60,812 nt of DNA from Dehalococcoidia bacterium (GTDB lineage: Bacteria; Chloroflexota; Dehalococcoidia; GIF9; AB-539-J10): contig JAUWYX010000010.1 of NCBI GenBank assembly GCA_030615625.1, positions 1 to 60,812 on the forward strand, written 5' to 3'. The notes beneath the pieces were generated by a model that ran no database searches, was not told where the DNA came from, and worked only from the letters and a program-made list of their open reading frames with translations. Shown here piece after piece: positions 43,936-52,652 of this stretch. Within the stretch, counting starts at the first letter, position 1; the number at the start of each line of letters is the position of its first letter. Made by a program: the position numbers and the translations under genes.

Positions 43936-45630
43936 TTAGTCTTTTGGAATGACTGGTAAGAGCAAGTGGGAGGGGTATTTACCATCGCGGTAGATTTTAT
44001 GAAGTGTTGGTTTGCTGCTGCAGACGTGCCACATTACATCATATGTTTCGGGGTCGGTAGGAATATCGATGCTTGATATCTCCAGCTTGATGCGATGGCC
44101 TGCCTTAAACGTATAAGAAATCGGGCGTAGCTGAGCGACGTATTCGTTGATCTCCCCCGGTTCTACGGGAATTGATTTTGTGAAGTCGTGTCCGATTTCC
44201 CAGGGCGTTGTCTTATTCTTATCGAGGGCCCTGAAAGAGGCTTTGAGCCAGCCCGAAGCCAACGGTAGTATGCCGCTGTTATCCGAAGGTTCGTCTCTTA
44301 CGTCTATTCTGAAGTTTGTATCGTCTGCATCTATGGCAGCGTAAAAGATTATCCTCGGGGGGCCGGTTACCTGCAGGTCTTCGGCTAGGGGCGGAGTCAG
44401 ATACTGAACACGGGCTCTTTTTTCCGATACATAAAGGGGCTGCTGGACAAAACAATCCGGAACATCGTTGTAATTGTCCGGTTCCGGCGACAAACTCTCC
44501 AGGCTGTTAAGATAGAATTTCGTCCAGGCAGTACTTTCAATCGGCCACTCATTCGCCTTGGACCATTTGTTGTCCACCGCAGTATAGTATCTTATCGGTG
44601 GCTCATCCATAATACCCGTATCAATACCCTTAAGCCAGTAATCATACCATCTCAAGACCTCTTCCTGTTGTGTCTTCCACGGGCGGGCCCCCATATTAGA
44701 ATACAGTAAGAATTTCTTGGGGACTTTCAGCGTGTTATAGATATTAATCTGCGGTTGGGAGAAGAAGCTGAATAGAGGCCCTCCCACATAAGTGGGGACT
44801 TTTATCTTGTTAACCCTGTTGCAAACTGACCTCTCCCAATAATATGGCCCATCATTGGGATTCAGCATGAAGTCGAAGAGGACAGGATTTTTCTCCGGAT
44901 ACTTGAGCAAATGGTAGAGGTAAGGGTATTGTCTTAAATCCGGATTACTCAGGGCTTTCTCTACAAGCTGTTCCAGCTTTTTTGGAGGTGTGTTCTTTAT
45001 CATAGCTGATATAACATTCTTGGGGGCATAACCACACCGTGCGGGATACGTGCCGGTGTACAGACCGTAGAGAAATATATTCAGAACTCCGCCTTCATAC
45101 AAACCGTGGTTATATAAGTCGTCGGCGAATATCTCCCAGGGACAGATTGCTTTCAGATGTGGCGGCTGTTCCGCGGCTACAAAAAGCTGGATTGTGGCAA
45201 AATAGCAGATACCCGCCATCCCGATTTTGCCATTGCACCAGGACTGCTGCGCCAACCACTCTACAATATCGGCGCCATCCTCTCCTTCCTTTTTAGAAAA
45301 GAGGCCTTCATATTCACCCTCCGAGTAGCCTGTGCCTCTCAAGTCTCCTATCACGTAAACGTAACCCCGGGGCACGAAAAAGTCGGGGTTGCCAGCTTCT
45401 ATTGATGCTTCAAAAACCGATTTTCCGAACGGTTGCGGAGGTGTGTCAAATGTTTGTACCTCCTTGCCGTAAGGAGATAAAGCAAGCAAGGCCGGGAACT
45501 TGCCAGGTGCGTCCGGACGGTAAATATCAACCGCCAGCCGCACTCCATCACGAGCTGGAACATAGACATTATTTTCGACCTTTATGCCGTACATTGACTT
45601 AAACCCAACCTCTTTCTTACCGCGTGCCAT
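43936..45630 (-). CDS. CocE/NonD-family hydrolase homologue, catalytic residues altered
   Basis: A 564-residue protein with AGGAGG before the ATG. Family signs are the N-terminal VYVPARDGVRLAVDIYRP, DLRGTGYSEGEYEG and IVEWLAQQSWCNGKIGMAGI, and the C-terminal jelly-roll domain (PGEINEYVAQLRPISYTFKA, GHRIKLEISS). The nucleophile position GxSYxG reads GICYFA (Cys142), the expected GWYD acid site reads GGPLFS, and the usual GPWGH is replaced by YSNMGARPW. It may therefore not be a serine hydrolase. It is the only gene in the interval bounded by the tRNA-Pro duplication. Confidence 0.8.
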   Translation of the reverse strand: MARGKKEVGFKSMYGIKVENNVYVPARDGVRLAVDIYRPDAPGKFPALLALSPYGKEVQTFDTPPQPFGKSVFEASIEAGNPDFFVPRGYVYVIGDLRGTGYSEGEYEGLFSKKEGEDGADIVEWLAQQSWCNGKIGMAGICYFATIQLFVAAEQPPHLKAICPWEIFADDLYNHGLYEGGVLNIFLYGLYTGTYPARCGYAPKNVISAMIKNTPPKKLEQLVEKALSNPDLRQYPYLYHLLKYPEKNPVLFDFMLNPNDGPYYWERSVCNRVNKIKVPTYVGGPLFSFFSQPQINIYNTLKVPKKFLLYSNMGARPWKTQQEEVLRWYDYWLKGIDTGIMDEPPIRYYTAVDNKWSKANEWPIESTAWTKFYLNSLESLSPEPDNYNDVPDCFVQQPLYVSEKRARVQYLTPPLAEDLQVTGPPRIIFYAAIDADDTNFRIDVRDEPSDNSGILPLASGWLKASFRALDKNKTTPWEIGHDFTKSIPVEPGEINEYVAQLRPISYTFKAGHRIKLEISSIDIPTDPETYDVMWHVCSSKPTLHKIYRDGKYPSHLLLPVIPKD

Positions 45631-46000
45631 TGTTCCTCCTTTTGGGCTTTCTTCGCCTCGCCTTTTACAAATCTACTTCAAGCTGGCGTACATATACCGC
45701 CATCGGCCATCAGCGGCATAGGTAAAATTCTATTGATGTACTAATGATCCCTTTCATGAAGCATTTTCCAAGTTTCCCTCATACGCCTTATCTTTTATAG
45801 AATAATAACTCATTTTTTTAGAAGTTTAAAGCAATAATAACAGATTTTATGAATATTTTCATCGACGACATCCGCCTCCATTATAATGTAGAATGCCAGA
45901 AGTAACTTTTCAGTCATGTGACTATTCAAGTATTGTCACGTCTCTCTTGTTCAGTCTTCAACTATTGATTCATGGATTAGATAATCCTATAATACTACAA
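45631..46000. other. intergenic, no gene seen
   Basis: AT-rich spacer upstream of the CocE-like gene and up to the 46-bp repeat. A frame (45893-46255) crosses it but runs through the repeat and the tRNA fragment and has no ribosome site. I see no other feature. Confidence 0.5.
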
Positions 46001-46047
46001 GAAAGGAGGCAAGCGGTCTCTGCCTTTTCTACTAGCTACATAGGGTT
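46001..46047 (+). repeat. 46-bp dispersed repeat, copy 1
   Basis: It contains GGAGGCAAGCGGTCTCTGCC (46005-46024) and ends AGCTACATAGGGT, running straight into the duplicated tRNA-Pro 3' half. A relative lies at 57693-57740 beside the metF 3' end. Confidence 0.75.
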
Positions 46048-46083
46048 CAGGTGGTCGGAGGTTCAAATCCTCTCACCCCGACT
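46043..46083 (+). repeat. duplicated tRNA-Pro 3' half (attR-like)
   Basis: The 41 bases are identical to 43669-43709, from the anticodon loop to two bases past the tRNA 3' end. The 5' half of a tRNA is absent. The base before the match differs, and identity stops abruptly on both sides. This is the standard footprint of integration into a tRNA gene. Confidence 0.92.
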
Positions 46084-46099
46084 TTGTATTGAAAACAAA

Positions 46100-46255
46100 G
46101 TGGTCAGGCCACCTGAGTGGCCTAAAAAGCAAAAGGTGGCTAAATTTGATCCAGACCACTCAGAAAATTATGTCACTGCGCCTGAGAGTACTTTAGTCTA
46201 CATGACTACGCCAGAAGGAAGAAGTGAATTAGCCGGATTTCTTAAAGACCAATAA
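46100..46255 (+). CDS. short hypothetical frame after tRNA fragment
   Basis: From a GTG at 46100 the frame gives 51 residues, including RPPEWPKKQKVAKFDPDHSE and YMTTPEGRSELAGFLKDQ, with coding-like composition but no ribosome site. It may be the remaining end of a gene cut by the insertion, or a small gene ahead of the next one. Confidence 0.3.
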   Translation: MVRPPEWPKKQKVAKFDPDHSENYVTAPESTLVYMTTPEGRSELAGFLKDQ

Positions 46256-46280
46256 ATGATATGGCAACGAGGTGATTTCA

Positions 46281-47051
46281 ATGATAATAAGATTCCTGGG
46301 GACACATAATGCGGAGTCCAAAGACACGAGGCTCGTGTCCTTCCTAATTAATGATGTCCTCGCTGTAGATGCCGGGAGCCTGGCTTCAGAACTGACCTTC
46401 ACCGAGCAGAGAAAGATACAGGCGATATTGCTTTCTCACGGTCATTACGACCATATCAGGGCGGTCCCCGCTTTTGCCTTTAACAATTCTGACCGCACTA
46501 CCAAAGTCATCGCCACTCCGAAGACCCTTGAAATTCTCTCGTCTCACCTCATTGACGGCGTCGTCTACCCCAAATTCACCAGCGATGCCTCATTCCTGCA
46601 AAAGGCAACTATTAAACTAGTCCCGCTGGAACCTTTCAAACCGCAGAATATAGAAGGCTATGAAGTCATGGCAGTGCCTGTGCGACACAATCTTGACGGC
46701 GTGGGCTTTGAAATAACTTCTGGAGATAGAAAAACCTTATTCTATACGGGCGATACCGGTCCCGGGCTTTCCTCTATATGGGGCAACATATCTCCGCAAT
46801 TGATAATAGCTGATGTAACTTGGCCAAATAGTCTCGCCAATGCAGCTAAGGATGCAGGTCACCTTTGTCCGGAGATGCTCAAGGAGGAGTTGATTGAGCT
46901 CCGTCGAGTAAATGGTTATCTGCCAAGGGTGGCTGTAATTCACGTGAGTCCACAACATGAGCCTGAGATAGAACGAGAAGTTAGAGAAGTAGCTAAATTA
47001 CTGGGGACATCAATTGATATTGCTCACGAGGGTGAAGAGCTTATCCTGTAG
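46281..47051 (+). CDS. metallo-beta-lactamase-fold hydrolase
   Basis: The ATG at 46281 with GAGG eight bases upstream gives 256 residues. The metal motif SHGHYDHIRAVPAF (H-x-H-x-D-H) is followed by VRHNLDGVGFEI, YTGDTGPG and a late AVIHVSPQHEPE. The layout resembles class II cAMP phosphodiesterase or RNase Z-like enzymes. A cyclic-nucleotide phosphodiesterase role is attractive given the cNMP-binding protein and adenylate cyclase nearby, but this is inference. Confidence 0.75.
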   Translation: MIIRFLGTHNAESKDTRLVSFLINDVLAVDAGSLASELTFTEQRKIQAILLSHGHYDHIRAVPAFAFNNSDRTTKVIATPKTLEILSSHLIDGVVYPKFTSDASFLQKATIKLVPLEPFKPQNIEGYEVMAVPVRHNLDGVGFEITSGDRKTLFYTGDTGPGLSSIWGNISPQLIIADVTWPNSLANAAKDAGHLCPEMLKEELIELRRVNGYLPRVAVIHVSPQHEPEIEREVREVAKLLGTSIDIAHEGEELIL

Positions 47052-47120
47052 TAGAAATGTACAGCTATCCATAGGCCATAGGCTGTTTGGAGGATAAAAA
47101 GGGACGCTTTAGTCAAGCGG

Positions 47121-47951
47121 TTATTTCTTGTAATCCTGGGATTCTGTCCAGTAACCGAAGGCCGATCCAAGCTTGTCCTGCAATTTTCTGGTCTTGATGA
47201 AAGCTTCAAAAAAGGTCTTGCAGTCATCAAGCATTGTCTGGGCATACACTATGGCTTTGGGCAAGTCCTCATCGGGTGTACTGGATACTCTACCATGACC
47301 GGGGTAAAGCTGCTTAATCTTCAGATTACTCAAACGCCGAACTGAATTCACATAGTCGCTGACGTTACCGCCCACAGCTATCTCGGACAGAGTGCCTCCA
47401 GCAAACACTGTATCGCCGGTGAAGAGCAATCCCGCTCTTGGCTCATATAGGCAGATGCAACCCGAGGTGTGCCCCGGTGTATGTATTACCTGAAGTTCAT
47501 AATTTCCAAGGTCAATTATAGAACCGTCCTCCAGCCAGACATCTACCCAAAAGGGTTTACTAGATTGGTCACGGTATCTTCTGAAGGTGACAAATTCATC
47601 CTGTAACTCCAGCTTGTTGGCCGCTAAACGGTGTGCTGCTACTACAGCAGTCCGGTGGAAGAAGGCGGTAGCACCAATATGGTCGTAGTGTTCATGTGTT
47701 AGTATAATCAGATTTATGTCCCTTACACGCATACTTAATTCGGTAAGCCGACGTTTCAAAACGGTGAACTTGGCGGCAACCCCGGTATCAATAAGAACAT
47801 TCTTGGTATCGCCCTTGATAAGATAGATATGACTTCCGGGCTTTTCGCTACGAAGCTGGTAGATTCCCGGCTCCAGTTCAATTGCTTCGGATGGCTCTGG
47901 CTGCACTTCAGCCTTAGTCTCCATCCGAGGACCAGGTGGCTTCTCTTTCAC
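47121..47951 (-). CDS. metallo-beta-lactamase-fold hydrolase (glyoxalase II-like)
   Basis: A 276-residue protein with ILTHEHYDHIGATAFFH, QVIHTPGHTSGCICLYEPRA, LFTGDTVFAGG and LYPGHGRVSSTPDED, the four metal-binding segments of the glyoxalase II-like branch. A Pro/Glu-rich N-terminus precedes the fold. The GTG start overlaps the stop of the cNMP-binding gene by four bases (GTGA). Substrate unknown. Confidence 0.85.
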   Translation of the reverse strand: MKEKPPGPRMETKAEVQPEPSEAIELEPGIYQLRSEKPGSHIYLIKGDTKNVLIDTGVAAKFTVLKRRLTELSMRVRDINLIILTHEHYDHIGATAFFHRTAVVAAHRLAANKLELQDEFVTFRRYRDQSSKPFWVDVWLEDGSIIDLGNYELQVIHTPGHTSGCICLYEPRAGLLFTGDTVFAGGTLSEIAVGGNVSDYVNSVRRLSNLKIKQLYPGHGRVSSTPDEDLPKAIVYAQTMLDDCKTFFEAFIKTRKLQDKLGSAFGYWTESQDYKK

Positions 47952-48418
47952 GGTGAGGCTTCTTCAGGGGATAATCGTTTATCCATTTCTCGCAGTCTCT
48001 GACACAGAGTGTGCATGAGACTGAGGGCGAATTCTGGCTGTTGTCGCACCATAAACATGAATCTAGCTCTATCCATAACAATTAACTCGGTGTCGTCCTC
48101 AACAGCGGAGGCAGTAGCTGACTGCGGGGAGTCATCCACCAGAGCCATCTCACCGAAAAAATCACCGGGATTCAGGACAATCAGCGGGATCTTTTGAGTT
48201 TCGTTCTGCCGAACCGAGAGCATTACCCTCCCTCTATGAATGAGATACATCTCACTGCCGGTGCTTCCTTCTTTAAATATGACCTCGGATTTCCGGTACC
48301 TTTGCCGGAATTTGGATAAGCCTGCAGTCTCGTCTACTCTGTCCTCTGCCATAGTCATATCTTGTTTAACACTATGAGAAAGGTTACTTCTGCTGCGCTG
48401 GACCCCTTCCGCTCCCAA
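47948..48418 (-). CDS. cyclic-nucleotide-binding domain protein
   Basis: A 156-residue protein from TTG 48418; an ATG at 48358 is the alternative. The cNMP-binding fold includes SEVIFKEGSTGSEMYLIHRG, VLNPGDFFGEMALVDDSPQS and RSATA-like QSATASAVEDDTELIVMDRA. The phosphate-binding loop has Ser-Ala rather than Arg-Ser. No helix-turn-helix follows, so it is not a CRP-type regulator; it may control its coupled hydrolase. The adenylate cyclase lies 2.4 kb away. Confidence 0.8.
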   Translation of the reverse strand: MGAEGVQRSRSNLSHSVKQDMTMAEDRVDETAGLSKFRQRYRKSEVIFKEGSTGSEMYLIHRGRVMLSVRQNETQKIPLIVLNPGDFFGEMALVDDSPQSATASAVEDDTELIVMDRARFMFMVRQQPEFALSLMHTLCQRLREMDKRLSPEEASP

Positions 48419-48430
48419 AGTAAAACCCTA

Positions 48431-48490
48431 TTGACATATCGCTTGTACCATAATATAATATAGTACTTTAGTACATTGTAATAATGTACT
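48431..48490 (+). promoter_or_regulatory. consensus promoter with downstream operator-like repeat
   Basis: TTGACA (48431-48436) and TATAAT (48454-48459) are 17 bases apart. Just after the expected start point, AGTACATT (48470-48477) and AATGTACT (48483-48490) form an inverted repeat with a five-base centre, preceded by a related AGTAC. It would drive the FecR gene with a leader of about 100 bases. Confidence 0.65.
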
Positions 48491-48568
48491 ATCCAATGCT
48501 ATTCGGATTATCACATTAGCAGCTAAAAAAGTCAAAATCAGTTGAGAGAAATTATAAGGAGCCCTACG

Positions 48569-50086
48569 ATGCGTAAAAAACTGCTGGCAATGCTTGTTCT
48601 ATCTATTCTGGTGGCCTCAACTTTAATCGGCTGTGACGGCGGTGGGGGTTCACCATGTCCTTCGACACTTACTATACTTTCCATAACCGAGGGTGATGTG
48701 TCCGTAATGAAGGAAGGTACGGACGATTGGGTAGAGGCGGAGATCGAGATGGAGCTAGAAGTCGGAGATACCATAAAGACCGGCAATAATTCTGGCGCCG
48801 ACATTACTTTTTTTGACGGCAGCACTATGGAAATGGAGGCGGGTACCGAGATCGAAATTCTCTCACTCGATCTTGCCTGTGACACTGGCGTCACGACCAT
48901 TACTCTTGAGCAGACAATAGGGACCACGATAAGCCGCGTGACGAAGCTTCTCGACCCAGGATCTAGCTACGAAATCGAAACATCAACTGGTGTGGCGGGG
49001 GTGAGGGGTAGTATCCTGATAGTTACCGTTGGCGGAGATGGCACAACTTTGATAACTAATGAGGAAGGGAATATATATGCCATTGGGCAGGGAGTGGAAC
49101 TGCAGATACCCGAGGGGCGAACAGGTATTATTGTATCCGGTCAGCAGCCGGAGCTCATGAATGATCCCCCGGTGGCAGAGGACGATGCCGCCACTACCGA
49201 TGAGGACAATCCGGTAACTGTTGCCGCTCCAGGAGTCCTGAGCAATGATTCCGACCCCGATGTTGGTGATACCCTAACTGTAACTGCACTGGATACGAGC
49301 GGGACTGTAGGTGCAATCAATGCCTGGGATGCAGATGGCTCCTTCACCTATAACCCTGATGAACAATTCGAGTATCTACAGGCTGGCAACTCAACCACGG
49401 ATAGCTTCACTTACACGGTATCCGATAGCAATGGCGGCACCGATACTGCTATTGTGACCATTACCATTAATGGTGTCAACGACGCGCCGGTAGCAGTAAA
49501 CGATAGTGCCATTACCGATGAGGATACCCCCGTTATCATCGATGTCCTGAATAACGACTCCGATAATGACGGTGATACACTGACTGTGGACTCAGTAACT
49601 CAAGGGACTAATGGTTCAGTCGCCAATAACGGGAGCCATGTCACCTACACCCCAGCCATTGGCTTCAATGGTACCGACAGCTTTAACTATACCGTAAGCG
49701 ATGGTAACGGCGGTACCGATACGGCTACCGTCACCGTCAACGTTACTGTCACTGAAACGCCTGCCACTATCAATGTTCAAATAGATACGGGGGCGATGGC
49801 TTCAATATTTATTTGGGACGATACCACTGATGGGTGGGCTATAGACGAGGATACTGGAGATCCAGTAAATGGGGAGCATCACGAAACATCTTACACCATT
49901 ACTGTTGCTGGAGGACACTATTATTATGTCTGGGTAGAGGCGACAGGCGAAATATACCATGTGAAGGGCTGGCCTAAGGCTAAGGATTGGATTATCACAT
50001 CTGCTCCTGTAGGTGATGCTGAGGCTGCCTGGGGATATGCGGACGCAGGCTCTAACTACCCAGTTCATTTTAGTGAAATTACTTAA
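48569..50086 (+). CDS. FecR-domain lipoprotein with cadherin-like repeats
   Basis: AAGGAG lies seven bases before the ATG at 48569; 505 residues. The signal peptide ends in a good lipobox (LIGC). A FecR domain follows (about 32-150: ITEGDVSVMKEGTDDW, TFFDGSTMEMEAGTEIEIL). Two cadherin/VCBS-like modules come next (about 200-400), with NDSDPDVGDTLTVTALD and TDSFTYTVSDSNGGTDTA. A C-terminal beta domain of unknown type follows (FIWDDTTDGWAIDED). It is exported and probably binds a partner at the cell surface. FecR proteins often accompany CHASE2 cyclases, as here. Confidence 0.88.
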   Translation: MRKKLLAMLVLSILVASTLIGCDGGGGSPCPSTLTILSITEGDVSVMKEGTDDWVEAEIEMELEVGDTIKTGNNSGADITFFDGSTMEMEAGTEIEILSLDLACDTGVTTITLEQTIGTTISRVTKLLDPGSSYEIETSTGVAGVRGSILIVTVGGDGTTLITNEEGNIYAIGQGVELQIPEGRTGIIVSGQQPELMNDPPVAEDDAATTDEDNPVTVAAPGVLSNDSDPDVGDTLTVTALDTSGTVGAINAWDADGSFTYNPDEQFEYLQAGNSTTDSFTYTVSDSNGGTDTAIVTITINGVNDAPVAVNDSAITDEDTPVIIDVLNNDSDNDGDTLTVDSVTQGTNGSVANNGSHVTYTPAIGFNGTDSFNYTVSDGNGGTDTATVTVNVTVTETPATINVQIDTGAMASIFIWDDTTDGWAIDEDTGDPVNGEHHETSYTITVAGGHYYYVWVEATGEIYHVKGWPKAKDWIITSAPVGDAEAAWGYADAGSNYPVHFSEIT

Positions 50087-50269
50087 GACTAGAAGGGGTT
50101 AGCTGAGTTGCTGGACTATTGTTAATACCTCGCAGTAGCTAAAAAATTTAAAAATTAGCTCAGAGAAATTACAAGTTGCGTGCCAGTAAAGCATTGCAGA
50201 TAAACAATATATATCCTCAGAAGCCTATGCTGCTAGTAAAACCTCCGCAGCACTTATAGAAAGCCTACC

Positions 50270-50638
50270 ATGCGTAATAAATTGCTGTTAATGCTTGCTC
50301 TGACAATTCTAGTGGCCTCAACTGCGGCTGGCTGTGGCGGGGGTTCGCCATGTCCTTCGACGCTTACTATACTTTCCATAACCGAGGGTGATGTATCCGT
50401 AATGAAGGCAGGTACGGATGATTGGACAGAAGCGGAGGTCGAAATGGAATTAGAAGTCGGAGATACCATAAAGACCGGCGGTAATTCCAGTGCCGAAATT
50501 ACTTTCTTTGACGGCAGCACTATGGAGCTGGAGGCTGGCACCGAGATCGAAATTCTCTCACTCGATCTTGCCTGCGACACTGGCGTCACAACCATCACTC
50601 TTGAGCAGATGATAGGGGATACCATTAGAAGGGGTTAG
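50270..50638 (+). pseudogene. truncated FecR-domain duplicate
   Basis: The 122-residue frame copies the signal peptide and FecR domain of the upstream gene (about 90% in protein) and stops after ITLEQMIGDTIRRG, where the parent continues. The sequence after its stop (AGAAGGGGTTAGCTG) matches the sequence after the parent's own stop at 50089, so the copy is a whole-gene duplicate with an internal deletion. A further FecR-like remnant, YYDGEVVLEAGDEK-stop-IPRGE, lies at 50701-50760. It still has a signal peptide and could make a short lipoprotein. Confidence 0.7.
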
Positions 50639-50846
50639 CTGGATTGCCAGGCTATTATCAATACGTTTTCTAGCTTGGTTGCACCAAGATAAGAGCAGTA
50701 TATTATGATGGCGAGGTCGTCTTAGAAGCCGGCGATGAAAAATAGATACCTAGAGGCGAATCAAGATTACAGTTAATCCGTTACCCAAGCGTAGAATAAC
50801 TAGGCGCCAACGTAAGCGCCTTTATCATACTTTAGTAATCATAGGG

Positions 50847-52652
50847 GTGGGCTGCCTATTTATCCTTGTGGCTCTTCTGGTTCAACCGTTCTATAGCATC
50901 AATCTGTGGCTGTCAGACCAGCTTTTCACGTCTCAACCTCCTTCTGCTGTTATTGTTATCGCTGGTATTGATGACAATACCCTTGACACTTATGGACGGT
51001 GGGCAGAGTGGCCACGCAGTCTCCATGCCCAGGCCATCGATAACTTAAACCAAGCTGGAGCCCAGGTAATCGGTTTTGATGTCATCTTCGTTGATAGTTC
51101 CTCCGATGATGAATTGCTGGCGACGGCAATGGCCGAAGCGGACAATGTTGTCCTGGCCGCTGTTGGCACCCAACTTGTCACCCGGGCTAGAGCTGAGATT
51201 ACCTATGATAATTTCCTGCTGCCGATAGCTTCTCTAGAACAGGCTGCCAGTAATATTGGTCACGCTAATGTGATTCCCGATGGCGATGGCACAGTAAGGC
51301 GACTACCGTTGATTGTTAAGTCAAGCTCAGGACAGGTCTATCCCTCATTGACCCTGGCTGTACTTCATAGCCTATTCTCCATGACTTTACCGCAGGAATA
51401 TCTGCTAGAAAATGGCACGGTTAACTTGTTGGCTCGTGATATTCCAGTTGATGCTTCGTACTGTATACGCATCAACTTTTCCGCCGACTTTAGACAACGA
51501 CCCTATGTCCCCTATGGCGATATTATCAGTGGCGACTTTGACCCGTCGCTAGTCAACAACAAGATAGTATTGATCGGGATGACCGCTACCGGTGAACCCG
51601 ACACCTGGGCAATCCCCACTGCAGTCAGCAATGTTCCCGGAGTTTTTATACACGCTGGTGCCATGGATACCGTCCTCACAGAGCGCTTCTTAACAGAGCC
51701 TGGCCCCATCGTCACATTAATGATTATGCTGCTGCTAATTGGCATCACTGCCTTTACCTTGCCCCGTTGTGGGACCTGGTACTGGACCGATATAGTTAAA
51801 GGAGCGGGAATAACGGTAGGCCTATTTGTTGCTTACCTGATAGTCGGCTTCTTTGCTTTCGACGGAGGATATATCCTCTGTCTATTTTATCCCCTGTTGC
51901 TACTTCCAGTACTCTATGTCAGTAATGTTATTTATATGGTTGTTAGTGAGCAGTCGGATAAACGGTTTGTCAAGGATCTTTTTGGTCGATATATTTCGCC
52001 CCAAATAGCCAGGGAGATAGTTAGCCGAGCTGATACTGGGGAACTTCACCTCGGGGGCGAGCAAAGGGAGGTAAGTGTTCTCTTTGCTGATATCCGTAAC
52101 TTCACTCAGATAAGTGAGCAGTTGCCCCCTGAAGCTGTAGTGGAAATGCTCAATACTTACTTATCAGCTGTAACCGATGCAGTAGTACAGCACGATGGTA
52201 TAGTTAACAAGTTTGGCGGTGATAACATCATGGCAGTATGGAACGCGCCGCAATCTCAACCAGAGCACGCATTGTCGGCAGTACAGGCAGCGTGGGAAGC
52301 ACACCAAAAAATTGCTGAATTGCAGCAAAGCGATAGCCGGCTGCTCCCGGTGCAATTTGGCATTGGCATTAACACTGGTATAGCCTTAGCCGGCAATATA
52401 GGCTCGGTTGGGCGCACCGAATATACCGTCATCGGAGATTCCATTAACATTGCTTCACGCATTTGTAGCAGCACCCCAGGCGGTGAAGTCTGGATCGGTG
52501 CTGAGACGTACAATCAAACAAAAGATTATATAGAGGCCGAGGAACTCGAGGCAAAGAGGCTTAAGGGGAAGTCAGCACCCATTGAGTTATATCGAGTAAC
52601 TGGGTTGCGCTCTACGACCCCTCAGAACAAAAGTAGGCCCTCGCCCTCCTGA
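50847..52652 (+). CDS. CHASE2-domain class III adenylate/guanylate cyclase
   Basis: A 601-residue membrane protein. The N-terminal helix is followed by an extracytoplasmic CHASE2 sensor (about 30-280: VIAGIDDNTLDTYGRWAEWP, GFDVIFVD), three membrane helices (about 290-372) and a cyclase domain (about 400-575). The cyclase domain has VSVLFADIRNFTQISEQLPP, NKFGGDNIMAVWNAP and NTGIALAGNIGS. Metal-binding Asp residues are present. The only usual start, GTG 50847, falls inside the hydrophobic segment. The frame stays open 31 codons upstream, encoding a basic stretch (PKRRITRRQRKR), with no ATG, GTG or TTG there. Confidence 0.88.
   Translation: MGCLFILVALLVQPFYSINLWLSDQLFTSQPPSAVIVIAGIDDNTLDTYGRWAEWPRSLHAQAIDNLNQAGAQVIGFDVIFVDSSSDDELLATAMAEADNVVLAAVGTQLVTRARAEITYDNFLLPIASLEQAASNIGHANVIPDGDGTVRRLPLIVKSSSGQVYPSLTLAVLHSLFSMTLPQEYLLENGTVNLLARDIPVDASYCIRINFSADFRQRPYVPYGDIISGDFDPSLVNNKIVLIGMTATGEPDTWAIPTAVSNVPGVFIHAGAMDTVLTERFLTEPGPIVTLMIMLLLIGITAFTLPRCGTWYWTDIVKGAGITVGLFVAYLIVGFFAFDGGYILCLFYPLLLLPVLYVSNVIYMVVSEQSDKRFVKDLFGRYISPQIAREIVSRADTGELHLGGEQREVSVLFADIRNFTQISEQLPPEAVVEMLNTYLSAVTDAVVQHDGIVNKFGGDNIMAVWNAPQSQPEHALSAVQAAWEAHQKIAELQQSDSRLLPVQFGIGINTGIALAGNIGSVGRTEYTVIGDSINIASRICSSTPGGEVWIGAETYNQTKDYIEAEELEAKRLKGKSAPIELYRVTGLRSTTPQNKSRPSPS

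Noticed and set aside
45893-46255. A 120-residue frame across the spacer, the 46-bp repeat and the tRNA fragment
   Set aside because: It reads through two non-coding repeats and has no ribosome site; only its last 51 codons look at all coding.
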